Source of the DNA: an uncultured Prevotella sp.
Lineage (GTDB): Bacteria > Bacteroidota > Bacteroidia > Bacteroidales > Bacteroidaceae
Direction: 5' to 3'
NCBI GenBank assembly: GCA_900554695.1
Contig: USHV01000015.1
Location: forward strand, 1-64,000
Length of the DNA: 64,000 nucleotides
Part shown: piece by piece, positions 8,274-16,477 of the stretch
Position numbering within the stretch: the stretch's first letter is position 1
How the letters are laid out: every line of letters starts with the position of its first letter
Notes under the pieces: generated by a model
The model's database searches: none
What the model was told of the DNA's origin: nothing
What the model saw: the letters and a program-made list of their open reading frames with translations, nothing else
Position numbers and translations under genes: made by a program

Positions 8274-9075
8274 GACCATCGTGATGGCCGCGGCAATGCT
8301 CACCGCCACAGCGGCATGGGGTCAGAGCGACACCATAACGTCGGACAAGGTGATAACAAACGCCAAGATGATAGGCATCGGGGCAACCAATATTCTCGAC
8401 ACTTATCTGTCGCCCGAGAAATACAGGGGCACTGAGCTGCGCTACATATCGCACACTACACGCGACTCCGAGAGCAGCCGCTGGTCGCGGCAGATAGTGC
8501 ATCAGGGCGACATAGCCTACACCGACAACCGCTCGGGCAACGGAACGGAGATTGCGGGAGCTTACAACTTCCAATATGCATGGCTATACAACTGGCATTT
8601 TCTTGACCGCAAGCTGAACGTGAAGGCGGGAGCAGCCATCGACGCGACCATAGGTTTCATATACAACACGCGCAACGGCAACAATCCGGCACAGGCAAGG
8701 GGCATGCTCAACATCACGCCGACAGGCAGCGCCGACTACCGTTTCACCATCGCCGGAAGGCCTTTCGCCGCACGCTATGAAGTGGGAGTGCCGCTCTGCG
8801 GACTGATGTTCAGTCCCAACTACGGGCAGTCCTACTACGAGATTTTCTCACGCGGGAACTACGACCACAACGTCGTGCCTACGACATTCGTCTGCTCGCC
8901 ATCCATAAGACAGATGCTTTCGCTCGACTTCAGCATCGGCCGCACCACGCTGCGGGTGGGTTATCTCTGCGACATACAGCAGGCACGGGTGAACAACCTG
9001 AAGTCGCACATCTACACGCACGCCTTTGTCATAGGATTCGTCAAACGCTTCAAACTCATAAAGATACATCCATGA
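8260..9075 (+). CDS. DUF3316 family secreted protein
   Basis: A 271-residue protein with an N-terminal signal peptide (about 1-21, ending ATAAWGQ) and no lipobox. The alternating aromatic and glycine pattern and final strands (THAFVIGFVKRFKLI) look like a small outer-membrane beta-barrel, matching the DUF3316 family found in Bacteroidales. It begins inside the last codons of parC (14-bp overlap) and its stop overlaps the start of the S41 protease gene by 4 bp, so the three are translationally coupled. Function is unknown. The family call rests on overall recognition, not on a catalytic motif. Confidence 0.75.
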   Translation: MTTCKTIVMAAAMLTATAAWGQSDTITSDKVITNAKMIGIGATNILDTYLSPEKYRGTELRYISHTTRDSESSRWSRQIVHQGDIAYTDNRSGNGTEIAGAYNFQYAWLYNWHFLDRKLNVKAGAAIDATIGFIYNTRNGNNPAQARGMLNITPTGSADYRFTIAGRPFAARYEVGVPLCGLMFSPNYGQSYYEIFSRGNYDHNVVPTTFVCSPSIRQMLSLDFSIGRTTLRVGYLCDIQQARVNNLKSHIYTHAFVIGFVKRFKLIKIHP

Positions 9076-10109
9076 AACGACTGACTTGCTTTTTTCTTTT
9101 CATGACGGCAATCGTGCCGTTCCTCACTTCTTGCGTTGACGAGGAGGAGTATGCCGACAATCCGCGCGGCAACTTCGAGGCATTGTGGCGCATGATGGAC
9201 GAGCACTACTGCTTCTTCGACCTTAAAGGCAAGGAGTACGGACTCGACTGGGACGAGGTTCATAGCCGTTATTCGGTACAGATGAGCGACAATCTGTCGG
9301 AGGATCAGTTGTTCGAGATTCTCGGTAACATGCTCGGCGAGCTGCGCGACGGACACGTGAACATGTACTCGGCGTGGGATGTGGCGCGCAACTGGTCGTG
9401 GAAGGAGGACTATCCGTCCAACTACAGCGACACGCTAATCAACAAATATCTGGGCACCGACTACCGCATAGCGTCCGGAATGGAGTATCGCGTGCTCGAC
9501 GACAACATAGGATACATACGCTGCGAGTCGTTCTCCTCTGCGGCGGGCGAAGGCAATCTGGACGAGATAATGCTGTTTCTCGCACCGTGCAACGGCCTCA
9601 TCATCGACCTGCGCAACAACAGCGGAGGCATGCTTACGGCTTCGGAAAAGCTCGCGGCACGCTTCACCAACAAGGAGATATGCGTGGGCTACATGCAACA
9701 CAAGACCGGACCGGGACATAATGATTTCTCCGACATGGTGGAACAGCGGCTCAAGCCGAGCACAGGACTGCGCTGGCAGAAGCGCGTAGTGGTACTTACT
9801 AACAGGGCTGTGTATAGTGCCGCCAACGAGTTTGTGAAGTATATGAAGTGTTGTCCGGGCGTAACCGTAGTGGGCGACAAGACCGGCGGTGGAGCAGGAA
9901 TGCCCTACTCGAGCGAGCTCCCCATAGGATGGAGCGTGAGGTTCTCGGCATGTCCCATGTACGACACGGACAAGCAGAGCACTGAGTTCGGCATAGAGCC
10001 CGACTATTATGTTTCGCTCAATCAGGCCGACGTGCTGCAAGGAAAGGACACCATAATAGAATACGCGCGCCGGTTGCTCAACAACGGCACGGCGACAGAC
10101 AACAAATGA
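9072..10109 (+). CDS. S41 family (tail-specific type) serine protease lipoprotein
   Basis: A 345-residue lipoprotein with signal and lipobox FLTSC (Cys21), so probably anchored in the outer or cytoplasmic membrane facing the periplasm. Residues about 80-100 (LGELRDGHVNMY) and 145-330 match S41 peptidases: GLIIDLRNNSGG (175-186), the nucleophile region NRAVYSAANEF with Ser249, and VVGDKTGGGAG (267-276). No PDZ domain is evident between the N-terminal helical part and the catalytic core. Its ATG overlaps the stop of the DUF3316 gene (ATGA). The substrate is unknown; it may process or degrade envelope proteins. Confidence 0.88.
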   Translation: MKRLTCFFLFMTAIVPFLTSCVDEEEYADNPRGNFEALWRMMDEHYCFFDLKGKEYGLDWDEVHSRYSVQMSDNLSEDQLFEILGNMLGELRDGHVNMYSAWDVARNWSWKEDYPSNYSDTLINKYLGTDYRIASGMEYRVLDDNIGYIRCESFSSAAGEGNLDEIMLFLAPCNGLIIDLRNNSGGMLTASEKLAARFTNKEICVGYMQHKTGPGHNDFSDMVEQRLKPSTGLRWQKRVVVLTNRAVYSAANEFVKYMKCCPGVTVVGDKTGGGAGMPYSSELPIGWSVRFSACPMYDTDKQSTEFGIEPDYYVSLNQADVLQGKDTIIEYARRLLNNGTATDNK

Positions 10110-10199
10110 GCCGCACAGACACTGTTTCCCAATAAGTGACATAGAAACCGCCGTAACACATTAGACAATCATTCACACAACAATAAAACATAAATCAGC

Positions 10200-10574
10200 A
10201 TGAAAGCAATTAACACAGAAAAGGCACCGAAAGCCATCGGACCGTACAGCCAGGCCATTGAGGCTGGCGGAATGGTCTTTGTTTCGGGTCAGCTGCCTAT
10301 CGATCCGGCAACAGGAGTATTTGCCGAGGGCGGCGTGAAAGAACAGACCAGACAGTCGCTCACAAACGCAAAGCACATTCTTGAAGAGGCAGGAACAGAC
10401 TTGGCACACGTTGTCAAGACAACCGTCTTCCTCTCAGACATGGACAACTTCGCGGCAATGAACGAGGTATATGCCGAGTTCTTCAGCACACCTTTCCCTG
10501 CACGCTCTGCCGTTGCAGTGAAAACACTGCCGAAGAACGCGCTCGTTGAGGTTGAGTGCATCGCAGTGAAATAA
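10200..10574 (+). CDS. ridA: RidA family 2-iminobutanoate/2-iminopropanoate deaminase
   Basis: A 124-residue cytoplasmic enzyme that hydrolyses reactive enamine/imine intermediates released by PLP-dependent dehydratases. It has the full family length and signatures: AIGPYSQAIEAGG near the start, FVSGQLPIDP, the helix VKEQTRQSLTNAKHILEEAG, and the C-terminal PARSAVAVKTLPKNALVEVECIAVK containing the conserved Arg and Glu. It is separated from the S41 gene by 90 bp and followed by a strong terminator, so it may have its own promoter, though I could not identify one with confidence. Confidence 0.95.
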   Translation: MKAINTEKAPKAIGPYSQAIEAGGMVFVSGQLPIDPATGVFAEGGVKEQTRQSLTNAKHILEEAGTDLAHVVKTTVFLSDMDNFAAMNEVYAEFFSTPFPARSAVAVKTLPKNALVEVECIAVK

Positions 10575-10591
10575 TCTTACCGACGCAATGA

Positions 10592-10623
10592 ATGCCGGTG
10601 CGGACACCCGTACCGGCATTTTT
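10592..10623 (+). terminator. Intrinsic terminator after ridA
   Basis: The stem ATGCCGGTGCGG/CCGTACCGGCAT (one G-T pair) has an ACAC loop and is followed by a T run at 10619-10623. Confidence 0.85.
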
Positions 10624-10624
10624 C

Positions 10625-10959
10625 ATCTGCATAAACGGGCACCGGTATGGACTGAAATGTTCGTCAAGCCCTACCAAACCGTTATATGTCCGAAGCGTTT
10701 CGATATATTGTCTGGCTGTCAGTCTGCCCTCCTTATCGAAGACATAATGGGTTACATTGAACAGAAACAACGGTCGGAATGACGGCAAGAAGAATGAAGA
10801 TGTCGGACAAGCAGACAATATAATACAAAATAACTGCTTGCGGTATGGCGACATATTCATATTAAAACGCCTCTGACGAGCGCACGACAAAAATAAAGGA
10901 CTGACTGCGAACATGCACAATCAGTCCACGTTATCCCAAAAACAAAGCATTGACTCACG
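10625..10959. other. Intergenic region without a recognisable gene
   Basis: 335 bp between the ridA terminator and the end of the broken lipoprotein gene. Short open frames on both strands have no family features. Nothing else was seen. Confidence 0.5.
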
Positions 10960-11586
10960 TCAATATATCATCTCGAAGAGTTCTTTATCATTTTTAAGCG
11001 ACGCATAACCACCGGCAAACGAGAAGCCTCCAGCCGCGTCGATGGCTGCCGCATACTTGCTGTAAGAGTATATTCTGCCGCCCGAGAAAGCAATAGCTCC
11101 GTCGGCCTTTACGCCTTTCGGCGAAGCATTTTCCTTCGTTCCGGAGGTCACCGCATTGAGTTCGCCACCCATAACGCTGATATTCCCGTCGCGGTTGATA
11201 CCCTTTCCGCCCTCGCCGGTGCTCTTTAGATTGAGTATTCCTGCCGTCATCGCAAAGGTAGAGTCGCAATTTATGTCGGCGCAACTGCTCGTATCGTTGT
11301 TCTCTATGAACGGAACGCCGGAGGTGATGACATCATATTACCGTCGAATTTCACCCCAACGGTGTAGGACACTGTCATGTTCTCCACATAATCATTGTCG
11401 TCGTAAGCGAACGCTTATGCCGGCTCATCGAGCGAAGCATAATCGAACTCTATGCCCTTAGGCACATATCCGGATTTCTCTCCGCGGTTTATTATGCCGT
11501 TGAAGTCAGTATAATCGTCCTCGCAAGCCGTGAAGACGACAAGCGACAGCACTACCATAAACAACGCATACAGCCATCTCAGACAT
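10960..11586 (-). pseudogene. Broken lipoprotein with Cthe_2159-like carbohydrate-binding domain
   Basis: Reading the minus strand from 11586, coding pieces lie in different frames. Piece 1 (about 11577 down to 11419) encodes a lipoprotein signal (WLYALFMVVLSLVVFTACED) and ends at an in-frame TAA after DEPA. Piece 2 continues in that frame (AFAYDDNDYVENMTVSYTVG) to about 11330. Piece 3 (about 11330 to 10960) is in another frame (DVITSGVPFIENNDTSSCAD, then GGKGINRDGN and SGGRIYSYSKYAAAIDAAGG). The ATG that overlaps the upstream stop is also out of frame with piece 1. The Gly/Asn-rich repeats of piece 3 match the beta-helix carbohydrate-binding family. One nonsense codon and at least one frameshift make it non-functional unless the sequence has errors. 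It is the last gene of the DUF4956-DUF2490 cluster. Confidence 0.8.
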
Positions 11587-12368
11587 CACAATTTAATATT
11601 ATAGCTCAATCCGAGTATATGCTCGTCGGGCTCATCATCGTCTTTATCGTTGTTCACATCCTGGTAAAGATAATACAGTCCGACCCTGTGCATCTCCGTG
11701 ATTTTCCATTCCGCGCCGACGGTATATCGTGATTTCTCCAACGACCATGAGTTGTAGAACTCGGCACTGGCGTAAGGTTCTATCTTACATTTCGGAATAT
11801 CATACTCCACCTTCAGCCTCGAGCGCAGCACATGATGCCTCTTGCTCTTCACATTGTCGTCCTCCCACCACTCGTTGTCGAAGTCGTATCGCTCCGTGGT
11901 TTTCTCCGGACGATAGGTGAACTGCCATCTTTCGCGCAGCGACATTTTGAATCGTCCCACGTCAAGGCTGCCCGTCAGCGACACGTTGAAGCGGTGGCGC
12001 AGTCCCCAATAAGAAGGTCGCCAGTTGTTATATGTTCCGTCCTTGTGATAAGTTATCTTCTCTTCGTTGTTGTCGTAGAGCAAGGTGTATCCCGCCGAAA
12101 GTTTCAATCCGTCAACAATCTTGTAGCTTCCGTCAACACCGAAACTCCACCTGTCGGCCGTTTTTGAGTTGTTGCGGGTTCTGAACTCGCCTTCCACGCC
12201 GACGCTCCACTTCTTCCCGAAGTCCTTCTCCGCACCTACCGTTGTCCACACACCGAAATCGTTGTGCTGCGCCCTCACCTCTGCCGGTGCAAAGACAAAC
12301 AGTGCGAGCAGCGCCACGACCATCCGTACGCATATCAGTCCCGTACTTATTTCTTTTCTCTTATCCAT
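11586..12368 (-). CDS. DUF2490 outer-membrane protein
   Basis: A 260-residue protein with a signal peptide (cleavage near VRAQ, residues 31-34) and a body of alternating strands (FGVWTTVGAEKDF, WSVGVEGEFRTR, RFNVSLTGSLDVG, HILGLSYNIKL) typical of DUF2490, a predicted outer-membrane beta-barrel. The last residue after an aliphatic pattern is Leu rather than the common aromatic. It lies 2 bp after the DUF4956 gene and its stop overlaps the start of the broken lipoprotein gene (TGATG), so it is part of one transcript. Function is unknown. Its own frame is intact although its neighbours are decaying. Confidence 0.85.
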   Translation of the reverse strand: MDKRKEISTGLICVRMVVALLALFVFAPAEVRAQHNDFGVWTTVGAEKDFGKKWSVGVEGEFRTRNNSKTADRWSFGVDGSYKIVDGLKLSAGYTLLYDNNEEKITYHKDGTYNNWRPSYWGLRHRFNVSLTGSLDVGRFKMSLRERWQFTYRPEKTTERYDFDNEWWEDDNVKSKRHHVLRSRLKVEYDIPKCKIEPYASAEFYNSWSLEKSRYTVGAEWKITEMHRVGLYYLYQDVNNDKDDDEPDEHILGLSYNIKL

Positions 12369-12370
12369 TC

Positions 12371-13036
12371 CTAAACAGACAATTTAAGTTCGTTGTTTAT
12401 CATACTGTTATCTTCATATACTCCGGATTCATAATAAATCTTCAACGTCGCCATATCCCCCAGGAAGTCTGTTGCCCTCACGTCCGCCTTGGCTATGTTC
12501 ATACCGATGCGCGGTTTCTGGTCCGTCAGCATATCACCGCAGCGTTCAGGCGTTATGAGCGCCATACGGTCATACTGTATGAGCTTTGTAGAAACATGCC
12601 TGAGCAGCACATAACTCTCAAAGAGCCATGTGGCAATGATGAATATCATGTCCGCGGCTATCAGCCCGATGCAGCTTATCGTCGTAGCCGGCGTGTTTAT
12701 CACAGACATCGCTACGATGCAGAACAGACAGGTATTCTCCCTTACCGGCATCGACACGGTGCGGTAACGGATTATTCCGAATATGGCAAACAGACCGAGC
12801 GCAAAGCCTACTTTCAGTCTCACTCCGCCCAAGAGACATATCATGAAGAATATGCTGATGCTTATGAGCATGGATGTGACACAGCTGTCGCGCCTCCGGA
12901 TCTCAGGATAATACAGGCAGTGAGCCATCATCCACACCATCAACGTGTTGAATGAGAACCTCAACAACATCGTCAGTGAATGGTATCCTTCGACAAAAGG
13001 CACGCCAGACAAGTCTAATTCGTACAATTCGTTCAT
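12371..13036 (-). CDS. DUF4956 integral membrane protein
   Basis: A 221-residue protein with four or five hydrophobic segments (about 22-42, 55-70, 75-95, 105-140) and the DUF4956 signature GFALGLFAIFGIIRYRTVSMPVRENTCLF written here in part: FAIFGIIRYRT at about 82-92. The cytoplasmic C-terminal third (ERCGDMLTDQKPRIGMNIAK, then DFLGDMATLKIYY) is also typical. DUF4956 proteins often neighbour VTC-domain polyphosphate polymerases in Bacteroidales, and a VTC remnant lies just upstream here. The frame is intact. A role in polyphosphate or surface-polymer metabolism is an inference from context only. Confidence 0.85.
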   Translation of the reverse strand: MNELYELDLSGVPFVEGYHSLTMLLRFSFNTLMVWMMAHCLYYPEIRRRDSCVTSMLISISIFFMICLLGGVRLKVGFALGLFAIFGIIRYRTVSMPVRENTCLFCIVAMSVINTPATTISCIGLIAADMIFIIATWLFESYVLLRHVSTKLIQYDRMALITPERCGDMLTDQKPRIGMNIAKADVRATDFLGDMATLKIYYESGVYEDNSMINNELKLSV

Positions 13037-13175
13037 TTATGTTCGGAATGTTTCTCTGTTTTCGAAAATTATTTTTGTATGATAATATCCTGTGTCACGC
13101 CTTCGTACGTTCCGAACCTGATATGTCAGCGACAATGCCGGTACGCAATAAAAAAACGCAATCCTATTAATATAC

Positions 13176-13457
13176 TCAGTTTTGTCGCAACCTCTCCATC
13201 ATGCGCAGACGCCGGATGCAACGGTTATGATGCACCATGAACATATCGCACCTCTCCGTATCGAAATACACTGTGTAGTAAGAATCCATACGCTTGCCCT
13301 TTGTCTCATGCACCAGATAATCGTCGTGCGCCATTAAAAGAAATCCGGCAAGCATCTTTTTCGTCGTAATGAACTTCACATCCGTCCTGTTCATCAGGCG
13401 TATGCCGCTCATTTCGTAAAGAGTAATAGGTTCGTATGAATTTAGCAATCCGGTCAC
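13176..13457 (-). pseudogene. Truncated VTC-domain (polyphosphate polymerase-like) protein
   Basis: About 93 residues from a GTG at 13457: LLNSYEPITLYEMSGIRLMN, then RTDVKFITTKK, YYTVYFDT and MFMVHHNR. These match the N-terminal third of VTC-domain proteins, including the RTDxKF segment and the YFDTxxxxMYxxHHN block. The family normally runs to about 230-250 residues, continuing with KxRxR strands, but here a stop follows shortly after HHNRCIRRLRMMERLRQN. The 140 bp to the DUF4956 gene show no remaining coding similarity I can recognise, consistent with a deletion. A TATATTTG box lies 25 bp upstream, supporting this start. Catalytic function is very unlikely. Confidence 0.75.
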
Positions 13458-13481
13458 GGTAACACTTTTGTAATTATTTTG

Positions 13482-13489
13482 CAAATATA
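13482..13489 (-). promoter_or_regulatory. -7 box upstream of VTC remnant and DUF4956 cluster
   Basis: On the minus strand the box reads TATATTTG, an exact TAnnTTTG match, with a partial CTTG about 20 bp upstream. It probably still drives the DUF4956-DUF2490 genes. Confidence 0.6.
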
Positions 13490-13730
13490 GTGTAATATTC
13501 TTTACAACGCAAGTAAAAAATGTTGTTATTGGATTTGATGACCATAATTTATCGTACAACGGATGGAGACAAAGAATGTTATGATTGACATAAAACGCAG
13601 TGGCACACCGCAATAAAGTCCCGCTCACACCACGGACACGCCCTGCTCACTACGGCAAAAATAAAATAACCGTAACGAAACATTATATTAAAAAAACGGC
13701 AATTAATTCGTGATTGACACAAAAAAAGTG

Positions 13731-13738
13731 TAACTTTG
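13731..13738 (+). promoter_or_regulatory. -7 box of tRNA-Leu promoter
   Basis: TAACTTTG is an exact TAnnTTTG match about 89 bp upstream of the mature tRNA 5' end. The upstream element is weak. Confidence 0.55.
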
Positions 13739-13826
13739 CAACGATTTTGCAGCCTGTATGACAATGAAGGTAACCATGAGCCGTGACCATAAAGGCATGA
13801 CCACAGGACTGCAAGACCATTACAAC

Positions 13827-13908
13827 GCGCTTGTGGCGGAATTGGTAGACGCGCCAGACTTAGGATCTGGTGGTTTAGGCCGTGTAGGTTCGAGTCCTAT
13901 CAGGCGCA
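13827..13908 (+). tRNA. tRNA-Leu (anticodon TAG)
   Basis: The acceptor arms GCGCTTG and CAGGCGC pair (one G-T), with discriminator A. The D arm contains GGCGGAATTGGTAGACGC, typical of leucine tRNAs. The anticodon stem-loop CCAGA-CTTAGGA-TCTGG places TAG in the anticodon position, reading CUA codons. A long variable arm (GGTTTAGGCC) and the T loop GGTTCGAGTCC follow. CCA is not encoded. Confidence 0.95.
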
Positions 13909-13988
13909 CACGCATACGCCGGACAATATAATAATGTTGTCCGGCGTTTTCTTTTCATCTCACACAAACATATTTTTTATCAGTTAAT

Positions 13989-14208
13989 GATATATTTTTC
14001 AACAATCAAGGGTGTATTATTTATCCATCAAGGATATATTTTTCATCAATCAAAAATATATTTTTCATCAGCCGAGGATATGTCCTTCATCCATCAAAGA
14101 CATATTCTTCAACAGTCAAGGATATATCATTCACCCATGAAGAATATGTTTTTCATCAGCCCAAAATATATCCTTCATTCCGGACAAATATATTTTTCGC
14201 CTTCCACA
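13989..14208 (+). repeat. Ten-unit AT-rich 22-bp tandem repeat
   Basis: Ten units of exactly 22 bp run without interruption from 13989, with approximate consensus GATATATTTTTCATCA followed by six less conserved bases (often ATCAAG). Units vary at several positions, so this is an old or diversified array. It lies between tRNA-Leu and the asd terminator. An open frame of 88 codons runs through it, but 22 is not a multiple of three, so successive units are read in different frames and I do not accept it as a gene. Confidence 0.9.
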
Positions 14209-14334
14209 CATATATTAATATACGCACGCGGAGCCCTCGCCCGTTTTCCGTAAATATACAGATGAAAGCGCGCAACAGCCACCCTCGTGCCACAAGCACA
14301 GAAAAACGCGCAAGCCGACACGCCGCACATACAC

Positions 14335-14379
14335 AAAAAGACGGCGCACGCAGGTCGTCAAACAACCGCATGCGCCGTC
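14335..14379 (-). terminator. Intrinsic terminator after asd
   Basis: The stem GACGGCGCACGC/GCATGCGCCGTC has one wobble position and is followed in the minus direction by five T. It lies 30 bp past the asd stop. Confidence 0.8.
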
Positions 14380-14408
14380 TGTATATTCACGGGCTGAGCG
14401 TATGAAGA

Positions 14409-15422
14409 TTATTTCTTCACGTCGCCCACCTTTATAAGATATTCTGCTATCTGCACTGCGTTGAGCGCCGCACCCTTGCGTATCTGGTCGCCGCTGAGCC
14501 ACAGTGTGAGACCGCAATCGTCGGCCAGGTCCTTGCGGACACGTCCCACATACACGTCGTCCTTGCCTGCTGTCTCGAGCGGCATAGGATAAACGAGGTT
14601 TGCCGGATCGTCCTTGAGCGTGCATCCCGGTGCTGCGGCGATGGCCTTCTGAGCATCCTCCACGCTGATGGGGCTCTCTGTCTCAATCCACACACTCTCA
14701 GAGTGTGAACGGAGCGACGACACACGCACGCATGTTGCCGAGCACTTCACGTCGCTGTGCATTATCTTGCGTGTCTCGTTAAACATCTTCATCTCCTCCT
14801 TTGTATATCCGTTCTCGGTGAAGACATCAATCTGCGGAATGACGTTGTAAGCCAGCTGATGCGGGAACTTCTCCACTGTCACAGGCTTGCCCTCGACGAG
14901 TTCCTCATACTGCTGCTGCAGTTCGGCCATGGCAGCCGCGCCCGCGCCACTCGCACTCTGATAGCTCGACACGTGTATGCGCTTGATGTGGCTGAGCTTC
15001 TCAAGCGGTTTGAGCACCACCACCATCATGATTGTAGTGCAGTTAGGGTTGGCGATGATGCCGCGCGGACGGTTCAGAGCGTCCTCGGCGTTGCACTCGG
15101 GCACAACCAAAGGCACGTCGTCGCACATACGGAACGCGCTCGAATTGTCTATCATCACAGCTCCATACTTGGTGATGGTCTCGGCAAACTCTTTCGATGT
15201 GCCGCCTCCGGCCGATACGAAAGCTATGTCAACACCCTTGAAGTCGTCGTTATGCTGCAACAGCTTCACTTCGTACTCCTTACCCTTGAAACTGTATTTG
15301 CGGCCTGCCGAACGCACTGAGCCGAACAACACCAATTCGTCTATCGGAAAATTACGCTCTGCAAGTATGCGCAGGAACTCCTGTCCCACTGCTCCGCTTG
15401 CTCCTACAATCGCTACTTTCAT
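14409..15422 (-). CDS. asd: Aspartate-semialdehyde dehydrogenase
   Basis: A 337-residue cytoplasmic enzyme that reduces aspartyl-4-phosphate to aspartate semialdehyde, the branch compound for lysine/diaminopimelate, threonine and methionine. The NADP-binding motif GASGAVG is at 7-13, the nucleophile Cys128 lies in NPNCTTI, and the phosphate-binding SAGGGTS (70-76) and the late [15 protein letters not shown] blocks are present. The gene stands alone, ending in a strong terminator. A TATCTTTG box lies about 240 bp upstream, implying a long GC-rich leader. No truncation or missing key residue was seen. Confidence 0.96.
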   Translation of the reverse strand: MKVAIVGASGAVGQEFLRILAERNFPIDELVLFGSVRSAGRKYSFKGKEYEVKLLQHNDDFKGVDIAFVSAGGGTSKEFAETITKYGAVMIDNSSAFRMCDDVPLVVPECNAEDALNRPRGIIANPNCTTIMMVVVLKPLEKLSHIKRIHVSSYQSASGAGAAAMAELQQQYEELVEGKPVTVEKFPHQLAYNVIPQIDVFTENGYTKEEMKMFNETRKIMHSDVKCSATCVRVSSLRSHSESVWIETESPISVEDAQKAIAAAPGCTLKDDPANLVYPMPLETAGKDDVYVGRVRKDLADDCGLTLWLSGDQIRKGAALNAVQIAEYLIKVGDVKK

Positions 15423-15659
15423 ACTTTATAATTTTTTGTTGTTATAATTTCCTTTCATTCCGCACCCTCCGGACGCAAGACCGCCACACGGTCATGCCGC
15501 ATTCTCCGGCGCAGTATGGCGACACCGTCACGCCGCCTGTATGCGTGACAACGCCCCGCGACGCGCAGCCGGTGTCTGACCACCGGTTACCGATGGCGCA
15601 CGACGGGCGGCAAGAGAGTTCACCCTCTGCCTCACGGGTGCATGTATATATATTGTTTG
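15423..15659 (-). promoter_or_regulatory. Long GC-rich leader of asd
   Basis: Between the asd start codon and the probable promoter is a 237-bp stretch that is much richer in G+C than other intergenic DNA here and contains several inverted repeats, for example CACCC/GGGTG near its 5' end and ACCGGTGG/CCACCGGT-type pairs in the middle. This would be a structured 5' untranslated region. I could not match it to a known riboswitch. Regulation by an amino acid is possible but unproven. Confidence 0.4.
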
Positions 15660-15667
15660 CAAAGATA
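15660..15667 (-). promoter_or_regulatory. -7 box of asd promoter
   Basis: On the minus strand the box reads TATCTTTG, an exact TAnnTTTG match. It is the best promoter candidate between asd and the array at 15940. Confidence 0.55.
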
Positions 15668-15939
15668 CAACATTTCCGTCAAAATACAATTACAACGGCT
15701 TTTTTATAACATTAAAAACCGACACTGTGCCACCGACCACATGGCCAAACCGACAATATGAATATTTAACATATCGGATGACAGAAACGCCTGTACCGTA
15801 ATATGATTTAATTTTATTTAAGTATCACCATCTCATATTTTAACTTTTGAATTTTCTCAATCCAGCTTTCGCAACATCGAAAATAAGCCCTTATTGTCTC
15901 ATTCCATACGTTCCGCACCGCGGATTTCGGAGACCCGCG

Positions 15940-16049
15940 TTGCGAAAGAGCCCATTTCGCACTCCGAAAAAGGCTCTTTCATGATGTAAAAGAGCCTCTT
16001 TCGGCCTCCAATAAAGCCCATTTCGCAAGCCGAAATGATGCTTTTCGCA
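15940..16049 (+). repeat. 22-bp palindromic-unit array 2 (five units)
   Basis: Five 22-bp units start at 15940, 15962, 15984, 16006 and 16028. Cores are CGAAAGAGCCCATTTCG, CGAAAAAGGCTCTTTCA, TAAAAGAGCCTCTTTCG, CAATAAAGCCCATTTCG and CGAAATGATGCTTTTCG. Unit 1 is identical to unit 1 of arrays 1 and 5, and the array is preceded by CGCG and followed by AAACAAC as in array 1. The flanking words of the composite element are absent or too degenerate to recognise. The rest of the 15668-16432 gap shows only AT-rich DNA. Confidence 0.88.
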
Positions 16050-16432
16050 AAACAACGGATACCCCATTGCATAGAGCACTACATATAATTGTCTGTCTAT
16101 CAGCATATTACATATATTCATAAAAATCGTGAAATTTCAGCCCTTCAGCCGGAAAAATCAGGAATTTTTCAAAAAACGGCCATGCCAGAGTTTTATTTTT
16201 AACACTTCAGATATGCGGAATGTTAAAACAAATCCATACAAAACACGCCGTAACGCGCCACAATACGCTGCGCGCTTCTAAGCCCTGAATCATTCCGCAC
16301 GACCTGTTTCCACTCCCCCGCAACCGCGCGCAGCACATCCGCAAAACCATTCCGCCACGCTCCGCAGCAATCAAATAGCGTTCCGGCATGTCCATTTCCG
16401 CATTTTTATTCGTTTATTACGCCAAATTTGAT

Positions 16433-16440
16433 TAAGTTTG
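16433..16440 (+). promoter_or_regulatory. -7 box of antiporter gene promoter
   Basis: TAAGTTTG is an exact TAnnTTTG match 38 bp upstream of the start codon. A TTTA sits near the expected position of the upstream TTTG. Confidence 0.55.
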
Positions 16441-16477
16441 CACATTAATTAAATAATACACAGACAACATCAGCAAA

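Noticed and set aside
13989..14208. Possible CRISPR array (regular repeats of fixed period)
   Set aside because: There are no unique spacers between identical repeats; the 22-bp units are contiguous and diverged, and no cas genes are nearby. The same holds for the palindromic arrays.
13987..14253. 88-codon open frame through the AT-rich 22-bp repeats
   Set aside because: The period is not a multiple of three, so the peptide has no stable repeat unit that selection could maintain; the conserved feature is the DNA period.
15423..15659. Lysine riboswitch in the asd leader
   Set aside because: A GAGGCAGAGG-like string drew attention, but the remaining conserved parts of the lysine riboswitch core could not be found.
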